From NCBI GenBank assembly GCA_018105865.1, contig CM030867.1:10580758-10644757 (forward strand): a stretch of DNA of 64,000 nt, read 5' to 3'. Below are positions 54,983 through 64,000 of the stretch, piece after piece. How positions within the stretch are numbered: the first letter of the stretch is position 1; every line of letters begins with the position of its first letter. The position numbers and the translations under genes are program-made. This stretch comes from Metaphire vulgaris (lineage: Eukaryota > Annelida > Clitellata > Crassiclitellata > Megascolecidae). The notes under the pieces were generated by a model, which saw only the letters and a program-made list of their open reading frames with translations, was not told the DNA's origin and searched no databases.

Positions 54983-56548
54983 CTACATGATCAAACAACG
55001 AAAACCGAAGTCAATGCCAATGCCAAAAATGAAGCTAAATCAACAATAATGAAATGCAAAATTGAATTTATTCACCACCCCAAACCCCAACCAAGAAAAT
55101 ATCAACTGTGTGCAAGAAGCAACTAAGTTTCTCTTCAACCCCGCTAATAAAGAGTTTACGTGCATCATACTTATTATAAATCTGTAAATGCAAGATCAGT
55201 TGAAATTCTATTCACATACAAATATCTGCATAATCTGTTAATTTAGAGGAGAAAGTTAATCTCATAAACCTGCAATGGTGTTATCGAGAACAAATCCTAT
55301 GAAACCTCCAACAAACATCCCGGTACTCAGTAGCACAGTGAAGACGCTGTCTATCGTTCTATTTCCTGCAAATAAAATAAAAATATTTAGATGGAAGTCT
55401 CCATAATAGCAATTGTTACATCCAAACAAATAATAAAACGACCATTTTCTGGAATATGTTGCAAAATTATACAATCCTATGGCAAGCAATCAATAGCACA
55501 ATAGTAACTGCAGAAAGAGGGGGGGGGAGAATTTAGGCAGCTTATAACCATAGTCAGATGTATTCCTGTGCTATTTTAAACATAAAGACATCATAAAATC
55601 TGTCTGTATCCCACACAACAACTGCCCAAGAATACTTGCAAGATCATGCAAACCTTGTGAGAATATTTTTAAGGGATGGGGGGGTAGAGTAACTGTTGTT
55701 TTATAGCAGCAAAACTGTTCGTCCACAGCTCAAGATTTCATGCTCACAGTACCATAAAATATTTTGGCTATAATAAGAAACAGTGTCCCTTAATATGAAA
55801 CCTTGGCTACACCGCAGACCTAGTTAAAGTGTTGCTGCTCAATAAATGGACAATTTTACAACAGTCATGAAAATTCATTATGAATGTCTAGGAAAAAATT
55901 AAACCCCCATCTTTTTGATCTGGCTTATCCACCATAGACTGTCACCCGTTTGTCCGGCCAGATACCCTGGATTTGACCTGGATCTTTAATTATTTGGATT
56001 TGGTGTGCCATCGGTTGATGCTCCTGTGCATTATGAAGTGGCGCTATAGAAGTTTAAGATTAGATTAGATTAGATTAATCTACATGTGCTAATGCTAAAA
56101 ATTGTCCTTTGGTACACAGACAACAAAACCAGCAGACTGCAATGTACCGTACAGTGCAATCGATGCCATTACGACGCCACATAATAAAACGTAGAACCTG
56201 TTTGGATAGCCGCAGGATTTGCCAGCATCCACTGCGGCACGGCAAGACCGGTGAACAGAGAGAAGCCGATGATGAAGAGATTGCGCCCGGAGTTCATGTC
56301 GACGTGCTGCAGACTCGAAATACCAACAGCAACAATCATACCTACAGACAAAACAGGCAAACAAACCTCAAAAACATCGGCCGTAATTATAAGTCAACCC
56401 GATCAGACATACGGCAACACGTAGTAACAGTTTGTAATGTAATGTAGCACTTGTAGAGCACCCCTTGTATTTCTACTCAGAGGCGCTCGTGGCTTTGGAG
56501 TTGCATGATAAAGTAGTGAGACTAGCTTTCGCATTGAACAGGGTGAGT

Positions 56549-56605
<57 letters not shown>

Positions 56606-58125
56606 GTAGCTCAAATGGATGGGTCTAAGTTTATGCAGAAAGTTGTTACTTCTTAACAAATTGATCCACTATCAAATTGGCAAATAATTGATAAAGAAGA
56701 GAAAGTCACAGCAACAGACAAATTTCTGTCAAAGACAATTTTTTCCTCGTGAAGTACATGTGCTGGTCAAATGTCTTGAAAAGGGTTATTCAATATCTTA
56801 TCAATTCAATAATTAATTTACCAAACAGTATGAAGAATGCTCCTCCGATAATCGGATCTGGAATGGTAATGAAAAGGGCCCCGAATTTAGTGAAAACACC
56901 GAACAAGACCATGAACACCGCCGAGATTTGAATCACTCGCCTGCTTCCAACCTGAAAAGACAAAAAAATATGTCACGTTAACCCTTTGGCGCCCCGTAAG
57001 GCCAATACTCTGGCTTAATAGCATATTGGTTACATATAGATTGTCAGGGCAAAAGGGTCAATGTTAAGTCTTAAAAGTGTGAAACTGACGACATGACAAA
57101 ACTTTCTCCACTTTGTTCGTTCGGTCATTTATAAAAGCTGCAACCAAAATGACTTTAACAAACCATCGGTCATTTATAAAAAAACTGCAACCAAAATGAC
57201 TTTAATACACCAAGTGACCTACCTTAGTTATGCCGACTACCCCCACGTTGATGCTCGTGGAAGTTGTGCCATTACCCGTGCCCACGAGGCCATCGAGAAA
57301 CGTGCCGATACCCTCTATGAGTATACCTGTAAGTAAGTAAGTAAGTGCTGACATTTCAGAGACACCCCACAAGTAGCATGATCAATTTGAAAACACTGTC
57401 ATGTTTCGATAGCTTAGCTGCGAAGAATGTCGGACCAATGCACAATTGACAAATGTCATCAAAATCTTCAATTTATATAGCGCCTTGATAATAATGCATC
57501 GGTCAATTGGAAAAAAACGTCACAAAGACCCGTATTAATGTCAATTTCTGTTGGTAAATGTCAGTTCCCAAGGACGGAACAAGGTGTTGACGTTAACATG
57601 ACATGTGTAACAGTCTAGACTGAAGTCCAGTGAATCGATATCAAAGCATTATATCTCCATGATTGGATCTTGGTCTAGAAAATGGGTATTTGCCATTTTA
57701 AAAGTTGCAGTGGCACAGGTGAAGCTTTCCAATCCAACCAAAAAACGTCCTTGTGAAAAGTGTATTCAGTATTGGAAAAAAGATTTTTCATTAAGCAAGT
57801 AAGTAAAATCTCGCGAATTTATATAGCACTTTCAAAAGTAGTAGCACTGCAGCAGCAGCTGCTTATTCTTCGACGCATAGCCTAAATTTGAAATAGCTAT
57901 AGCCAATAACTAAACGGCCATCAATACATCAGATCAGCACAGTTTCAGAAATTTAATTACTTAATAAATTCTACTTTATTTCACACAACTTCTTGTTCAA
58001 CATCACGGAACAATGCTGACTGAAAACTGCACTCTGCAGTTTGGCCTACACTGTTTAGGTCACGTGACTCACCCCGCACTTATGATTCTTCACTTGTGAA
58101 TGGCTTAATGTACGTTAACAACCAT

Positions 58126-58171
<46 letters not shown>

Positions 58172-61100
58172 CAACACAACTACAGCTAGATTCATGTTTT
58201 AAAAACACCGAGATTCTCCAAGCACAGGCCTGTCACCTCTGTTGACTGCATGCAGCGGCGGTGGGGGAGCCCCGGCCAGTTTGGCACAGGCGTGATAGTC
58301 ACCAACACTTTCCACTGTGGTTGCAAGAACACCGGATAGCAAGGCACACAGCGCAGACAAGCTGACCGTTGGCATTCCCCATTGCCCTGAAAAAAACGAC
58401 AAAATGTTCAGTACAGCTAAAATGCTTGCCTACATACCTTTCAACCTATATGGTACACAATGCTAATACTATTATGCAATCAGTCAGATATGTACCAGTA
58501 GTAAAAAGTTGTTCATAGCGTCTCACACAGGTCCACAAAATTAGGAAACGTTTGTGGCTACAACAGTGGAAATGAAATGTATTAGTCTTTTAGTATGCAA
58601 TAACAGATTTAATGCAATCACTAGAAAGATGCTCGCAAAGTCTCGCCGCTTTCAACTCAGTGCAGGATAATACTAATCCAATAGCTATACCTAATACCCA
58701 ATCATTGAATTCATACTGAACAACATTTCAATGATCGCCACCTAGCCAAGCTCTGCCCCAGAATTAGGCTATATACGTTAAAAATCAAACTGTGACCATT
58801 TGTGACGCTGTACACGTATTTTTTGTACGTTAAAATGTACCTTGCAACTACCTCAGGCTGCGAACAATTGCTACCAATAGCAATGTCGTCGCACGCCCAG
58901 CCCTCTGACGCTGCAATGACTGACTAAACCGGTTCTACGAACAATTGTTACCAATAGCAACGCGTCTTGAACATCGCCCTCCAACGATCGCGACGTAAGG
59001 ACTAAACGGTCTAAACCGTCTACCAATAGTCAACCAATCAGAACGCTCGAAGGTAACAGACAAACTGGACAAACAGAGCAAGAATCTTAATATTATAAAT
59101 GCCACAAATCATATCGCTGTCTTCTTCCTCCCAGACAAATCAGAATGCAAGACATCAAGACAAAATAACGCGGCACATAATATTGCAAGGTATCATTGCA
59201 AGAAAGAAGAAATAATAATAAACATAAACATAATAATTTTTTTAAACAATAAGAAATTATCAAATTAAAATCACTACCATTTAGTGTCAGAGGGAAAATT
59301 AAAATAATGGAAAACAATCAAAATCATACATAAAAATATACACCGCTAATTAATATTTAAAACAAAAGTGAGGTGCAAATACAATAAATTAAGCATAAAC
59401 TTAGATACATTTTATAAAGAAAGTAAAGATAGGGTAAGAACAAACACACACACACACACACACACCAGGATAGGGTATTCTGAACCATGGTGACGAATAT
59501 ATCGCATCCAGACGGAGGTCCGTTCTAGCTGCGTAGCCCAACTGGTCAGGCGCCTCGGGAAAAACGCCAGTTTCCGTCAAAATGACGCAGACGATCCACA
59601 TGATTACGATCGCCAGAATAATCTACACAGATCAAAGTACTTGTAAGTACAGCAGATGGAAAAAAATGCCATCAAAGACACGCGATTCACCATCTCTACA
59701 CAAAACTTCCATGAGATTGGAAGCGCTTTTCTACAGATTCTTCAAATAATTCAGAATACGGGCACTTAAACCGCCAGATATTTTGCAACTATATGCAATG
59801 CAACCGAGTATACTCGGTTCAGGCGGTTCAAGGGTTAAGAAGAATAACTAACACGGTTCTCTCAAAGTGAGAAATTAAATTTTAAAATACCTCCTAATTA
59901 CACCCTCTTGTCCTGCAGTGACAATCTGTGGCAGAAGGCCCGGGGTGGAGGGGGGGGTCAAGTGCCCCACTATTGAATCACTTGCCCACATATTTCAGTG
60001 CATGCATTCAGCATGTGCTGGTCTAGGAAAGAAAATTGTTGGCTCCCGTGCTTATAAGCTGCCACCCCCCACGGGCCTCCCTCTTGCCAAATGCTGGAGC
60101 CGCCACTACTGATCTGAGAAACACCAGCTGTTGACTTTGCTTAAAACACAACTGGATCAATAGAAACCTCTGTTTGGTAACCAAGCAGCAACTCAAACAC
60201 CGTGGTAAAAAAGTCTACGGGCAAACAAAAGTCGTCAAGGAGTTTGTGGAACATTCATGTCCATGCACCGTATATTGATTATGCTTGGTCATCCTGCCTA
60301 CCCTCCCCGCGTTAAAAATATCTCGGCGGTTCTGTGCAAATCCCACAACTGATCACAGCCAGAAATGGAGGGGGCCCAGTCCCCCCACCCCAAGGTTATG
60401 CCAATATTGGGCATATCTGCCAAAAGTTCTCATCGATCAATAGGCAGTCAGTGCACACACAAATAAATCATTATATTAGGCAGTTCACATTCGTTCAATG
60501 CTTCAAGAGAACACGGGGGCCCATTTCAGTAAGTACGATACACTACAATCCCAAGTACAAGTAAATGTAAATGTAATGAGCTATTCATATTGCGCCTAAT
60601 CAATCAATGTTAGCAAGCGCATTACAATTAATGTAACAGTAATGTAATAAGTACAAGCTAAGTTACATTCAGGCCCGTCGAGAGAAATTCCGGGCCCTTG
60701 GGCAGAACAGCCACGGGCCCCAAAAACTTATTTTTAGAAAGTAACTTGTGAAACATTTACAATGTCCTCAAAGTTCTGCAGTTTTCCAAATTTTCCAAAA
60801 ATACATACAAAACAAGTGTGAAAAAGTGGTGATGACATTTCTCTGGCTTGTCAGACTTTTCACGATGTTAGAGAACATACAATACCTTCAGTGGGCCCCT
60901 GAACCCCCCCTCTCCCAGCGCACCCACACCATTAATGAAAATAAATAATATTGCATGAGATATCTTTATTGTGTATCTGCCCGGGCCCCTTATAGCTCGC
61001 CGGGTTACTGGGCATTTGCCCCTGTCCTCCTCTCTGGAGACCTGGCTACACTGTACTGGATTAAAAGTCATTAACTCAAAACAAGAACAGAAATCAATTT

Positions 61101-61488
61101 AAGAAAATGGGCGTGCTTGCTGGAAACATTTTGAAGATCGGAAAGCGTTGCTGGCGACAACCCGTCGACCGACTGTAGAAGCCGCAAGGAATGCTGAAAC
61201 GATGGAGGTACTGAGAAAATGCCATCATCAGCAGAACTGTTCTGTTACGACGTAAACCAAGTACATTTAATTACGCAATTACTGAACACGAGACTTACTC
61301 TAATGACATCGAGCAAGGCGCCCGTGACGCATTAACCCTTTGACTATCGTAAGGCTGATATTTTGGCTTCATAGCATATTGGTTAGTATCCCAATTGCCA
61401 GGGTGAAAGGGTTAACTTGCCAGCCAGGTGTAAGCTGATCTGAACATTAGCAAGCAACTAGTTTATAGTGCAGTATAAGCTTACATGG

Positions 61489-61535
<47 letters not shown>

Positions 61536-62082
61536 ACAACAACAACAACAACAACAGACCACTAATGAAAACACCTAAAAATTATTATGAAACAGTTACA
61601 ACTTCATAATAAAATTCTTGGTACATAGCAAAATTCAATGTCATATCCACTTGTATGTTACATGCCTGCCACAGTTACATGCTACAACATATGCTACAAC
61701 AGATATTTGGATATGAACTGTGTTAAGCGCTCTTGTTGTAGGCCTTAGCCTTGTCTACTGCGCTATATAAATTGTAAATAAATAAATAAACATAGACTAT
61801 TTCAATGTAGTCCAGCAAAGTTTTACTGACTGTATCATTCAATGATACTGAAAATGGAAAAAACACAATATCGAAAACAAAGAATTATGTTCTTACTTAC
61901 GTTCCACATATCCACCAATGTTTAGCGGCCATGGCAGCGGCCGACCTGAACAGCGATAGGCCCAAAAGAGTAACGGTGGGAAATATCGACAACGGCCCGA
62001 CGAACCTCAACATCTTTCCGACAATCCCGCTCGCCCCGAGAAAAATCTCAAAGAGAGCGGCGCACATAATCGACCCTTGGAT
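54696..62082 (-). CDS. SLC23A-like: SLC23 nucleobase/ascorbate transporter, 5'-partial
   Basis: SLC23 proteins are multi-pass membrane carriers, in vertebrates sodium-dependent vitamin C or nucleobase transporters. Exons on the minus strand: 62082-61901, 61241-61121, 59622-59466, 58386-58237, 57326-57223, 56951-56822, 56341-56198, 55365-55270 and 54982-54696 (stop TAA). All nine chain in phase. They give, in order, [22 protein letters not shown]...[29 protein letters not shown], the [19 protein letters not shown] signature, [62 protein letters not shown] and EERGLLYW. N-terminal exons (about 150 residues in relatives) are upstream or unrecognised. One intron has a GC donor. The substrate cannot be told from sequence alone. 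Confidence 0.93.
55920..56080 (+). repeat. SINE-like repeat with GGCGCTATAGAAG tail
   Basis: TTTGGATTTGGTGTGCCATC, GATGCTCCTGTGCATTATGA and AGTGGCGCTATAGAAGTTTA precede (AGATT)n. The repeat matches parts of 20690-20775 and, inverted, 22620-22745. Confidence 0.7.
56551..56602. repeat. (GA)n microsatellite
   Basis: About 26 GA units in an SLC23-like intron. Confidence 0.95.
56979..57066. mobile_element. Second TTAA-type MITE family, copy A
   Basis: TTAACCCTTTGGCGCCCC at the left and GGGCAAAAGGGTCAATGTTAA at the right, with CATATTGGTTA inside. A sister at 61331-61414 has TTAACCCTTTGACTATCG and GGGTGAAAGGGTTAA. 2925-3001 holds a partial relative. The ends resemble piggyBac TIRs more closely than the 80-bp family. 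Confidence 0.7.
57327..58236. other. SLC23-like intron
   Basis: 57794-57905 is a GTAAGTAAG-headed repeat (AAGCAAGTAAGTAAAATCTCG, GCAGCAGCTGCTTATTCTTC). 58127-58168 is (AAT)n. 57465-57495 has the TTTATATAGCGCCTTGATAA tail of a related retroposon. Confidence 0.6.
58237..58386 (-). CDS. SLC23A-like: SLC23-like exon with the family signature
   Basis: Reads [19 protein letters not shown], then the nucleobase-ascorbate transporter region [19 protein letters not shown] and LHAVNRG. This block forms part of the transport site in the family. The acceptor follows a run of seven T on the minus strand. The donor at 58236 is GTGACA. Confidence 0.95.
59466..59622 (-). CDS. SLC23A-like: SLC23-like exon ending in a (GT)n microsatellite donor
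   Basis: Reads [19 protein letters not shown], then [20 protein letters not shown]. The exon ends CCTG and the intron starts with about 11 GT units (59465 down to 59443 on the plus coordinate), so the donor is itself the microsatellite. The next exon supplies GG to complete glycine. Confidence 0.9.
60660..61060. mobile_element. Probable degraded MITE rich in GGGCCC
   Basis: CGAGAGAAATTCCGGGCCC on the left and CCGGGCCCCTTATAGCTCG on the right with GGGCCCCTGAACC inside. Boundaries and family not resolved. Confidence 0.4.
61121..61241 (-). CDS. SLC23A-like: SLC23-like exon with a GC splice donor
   Basis: One base completes the T codon, then [15 protein letters not shown] and RFPIFKMFP, the family's FSQYL and IFKMFP blocks. 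After CCA (61121) the intron begins GCAAGC, not GT; the next exon starts in phase 0 at 59622 with IILAIVIMW. There is no GT in a usable place, so a GC-AG intron is the simplest reading. Confidence 0.88.
61331..61414. mobile_element. Second TTAA-type MITE family, copy B
   Basis: TTAACCCTTTGACTATCG to GGGTGAAAGGGTTAA, with TTCATAGCATATTGGTTAG inside. Confidence 0.75.
61490..61556. repeat. (ATC)n then (AAC)n microsatellite
   Basis: About 15 ATC units followed by about 7 AAC units. Confidence 0.95.
61725..61795 (+). repeat. Retroposon 3' tail with (AATA)n
   Basis: CTGTGTTAAGCGCTCTTGTT, TTGTCTACTGCGCTATATAA and ATTGTAAATAAATAAATAAA; the reverse complement is at 4065-4160. The GCGCTATATAAAT plus A-rich tail pattern is common in SINE/RTE-type retroposons. 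Confidence 0.65.
61901..62082 (-). CDS. SLC23A-like: SLC23-like exon with the IQG block
   Basis: Begins at phase 0 after TGTTTCAG and reads [19 protein letters not shown], then [19 protein letters not shown], two membrane segments of the family, ending WWICG-T in phase 2. The upstream exon needed to supply the N-terminus was not found in 62083-64000. Confidence 0.92.
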
Positions 62083-62182
62083 CTGAAACAAAACCGACGA
62101 CTCATTTTACAGATTAATGAAAACAACTGAAAATTTAACAAACAGAATAAACTTTGTAGCTCAGGACTTGGCAATTGGTTTT

Positions 62183-62262
62183 TTAACCCCTTAACCATGT
62201 ATTTAACTGTAACTCAATGTAAAATTGACAGATATATCTGGGATCCCCAGTTAAGGGGTTAA
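62183..62262. mobile_element. TTAA-bounded palindromic MITE, copy 12
   Basis: 80 bp, intact TTAA ends, core GACAGATATATCTGG (compensating changes keep the palindrome). Confidence 0.85.
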
Positions 62263-62731
62263 TCAAATTCTGATTGCTTCAAAGCTAAAAAGAAGATACT
62301 TTCAACGTGCATTTGTCCACATGTATTATGAAGAAGGGGCATTTCCAGAAACATAAAGAATTTTCAGCTTTTAAAATTTAAAGGCAAAAAGGTAGAGAAA
62401 CTATTTCTAAGATATCCAGGTAGCTTAGATGCCAAACAGTCTTGCCAGATACTATTTTGAAACCCGCACCCGTTGGTCGAGAAAGTTGCCCAAAATCCGC
62501 CCAAAAGTTTTGTTCCTACAGGCTCAACCTGATGCAGCCCATATTCCCGCAACACAAGCCACACAAACCAGCCCAAAAAACCGCAACCCGCAACAGCTCA
62601 AAATTTCCCACAATCTACTTTCAAAAGCAGCCCAATTGTGCGGAAAAACCGCGGGTCTGTCAACACCGATGCCAAATGTATCATGATTTCAACAGAAAAG
62701 ATTCATCTGGTAGGTTGGCAAGATTTCTGCA

Positions 62732-62767
<36 letters not shown>

Positions 62768-64000
62768 ACTTCTTTAGCGCCATTGTAGTAGTGCATCTGC
62801 ACCAGTCGATGGTCGCTTCAGTGAATAATCGTAGTCGTGAATCATTGTCCGTGGTGAATCGAGGTTGTAATCCAAAGGTCAGTCCGTACTTCCAGAAAAG
62901 ACAACTCAATGCGAAAAATCACAAAAGAAAACACATAAAGGATTTAGTGAATTCATACAACTGCATGAATACAATAAAGGGCAAAACAAGATACAATACA
63001 AGGTGTCCATGCCCTAAGAAAGTGTTTGTCAGTCATGTTACAATACCAGCACATTAATTCTAAGGATGGATTTTTCTTACAAAGTCACTGGCAAAGATCC
63101 AAAAGTTTATAAAAAGTTTAGAAATAAGTCTGTCAACATAATCAGTCCAGAAAAGACTACTTGTTCCAATTTGCAATGATGTATATATGTATACACCAGC
63201 TTAAGATTTAAACGTGGCATGAAAGCTGTTATTGATGTCAAAGCCCTTTCCACATCTGCTTCCATATAAAAACAACAACCAAAGAAAGAATTATGACCAT
63301 TCACAACAAAATCCAAAGGGAAAAGTCTAGCCTTGAGAGGGAAAATCACCACCCCCACCTGATGTTAAAGTGTCTGTTATGAATATAGCCTATAGGACTT
63401 TAACATTTAGTTAATTGTCTACTTGTGCACAGAACAGTCTGGTAAACATCATATGCTCCCCATTAAGGTATGGGACAGAGTCCCAAACATGCAAATAGTA
63501 TGGGTAGTTTTTCTTTCCAAAATATTCAGGTCCTGGACTATGACCCTTTGAGATAATTCTGTGGTCTGCAAGACAGGCATCATAGTCTTGTAACTTCTAT
63601 AAGCCACAGGAGTTGTATGAAATCAACAAAACAGTAAAACATAACAATTTTGAAACTGACCTTGCCCGGCTGACCACTACTACACTTTGGCTATGGCCAT
63701 TTCAACGGTAGTTTAAGTGCCTAGGAATAATATAATCAGCCACTATGGGTGCCTACTTTAAAAAACTGCTAAATAAACTCACAAGATTTCACTTACTTAC
63801 TTTTCCATTTTAACGGCCATTGGTTACAGCCTACTACTATTGAAGTTCCTGTCTTAGTATTTGATCCAAAATTTTATCAGACAATGAAATTTTCCAGACC
63901 AGAGCTGGCCTACTGCACTAAGGCCAAGCCTCAAAACTATCTTAACCCTGTCTAACACTATTTTCCCTATTGATTAGACTACACACACACACACACACAC
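62263..64000. other. Upstream flank or 5' intron of the SLC23-like gene
   Basis: No SLC23 N-terminal exon was recognised. 62734-62768 is (AGT)n followed by a TTCTTTAGCGCCATTGTAGT retroposon end. 63978-64000 begins a (CA)n tract cut by the window edge. Confidence 0.5.

Noticed and set aside
62442..62777. 111-codon plus-strand frame near the 5' side of the SLC23-like gene
   Set aside because: Low-complexity tail from (AGT)n and no SLC23-like hydrophobic pattern.

Overview
This is a window of an animal nuclear genome. The coding sequence lies in short exons (about 50-330 bp, one of 868 bp) with GT-AG introns. The DNA between them is AT-rich and full of microsatellites, miniature transposons, SINE-like repeats and satellite arrays. 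The gene families (voltage-gated calcium channel alpha2/delta, FBXL18-type F-box protein, SLC23 transporter) are metazoan. One LTR element has integrase motifs upstream of reverse-transcriptase motifs, an order known from the Gmr1-type Ty3/gypsy elements described in deuterostomes. A marine invertebrate deuterostome is therefore a reasonable guess, but the species is not determined here.

Layout. (1) 281 to about 29-30 kb, + strand: a calcium channel alpha2/delta gene (CACNA2D family). I placed 27 exons plus one doubtful last exon, and nearly all exon phases chain. The first exons lie outside the window, one short exon near 12.8-14.7 kb was not found, and a 1-nt excess breaks the frame inside the metal-binding (MIDAS) loop of the VWA domain. 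(2) About 30-43.6 kb: a repeat-rich intergenic region between convergent genes. A satellite of about 330-bp units (34.4-42.9 kb) is split by a 5.7-kb LTR retrotransposon (36258-42003) with two 672-bp LTRs that look identical and a 4-bp target duplication. Its pol region is rearranged and internally deleted. (3) 43681-51947, - strand: an FBXL18-like F-box/leucine-rich-repeat gene, nine exons placed and one small exon missing. (4) 54696-62082, - strand: an SLC23 nucleobase/ascorbate transporter gene whose 5' exons lie beyond the window or were not recognised. One of its introns has a GC donor and another donor sits in a (GT)n microsatellite.

The repeats form clear families. Twelve roughly 80-bp near-palindromes are bounded by TTAA (piggyBac-like MITEs). 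At least seventeen hAT-like MITEs in several subfamilies are mostly flanked by 8-bp target duplications, many perfect and one nested inside another. There are also mariner-like mini-palindromes, tRNA-headed SINEs, a 5S-rRNA-derived sequence, a roughly 191-bp tandem array ended by an inverted copy, and an intronic array that alternates (AAT)n tracts with a conserved spacer.

The three genes do not form a pathway: one is a channel accessory subunit, one an SCF ubiquitin-ligase substrate adaptor, one a membrane transporter. Family assignments and splice phases were read by eye, with no database search.
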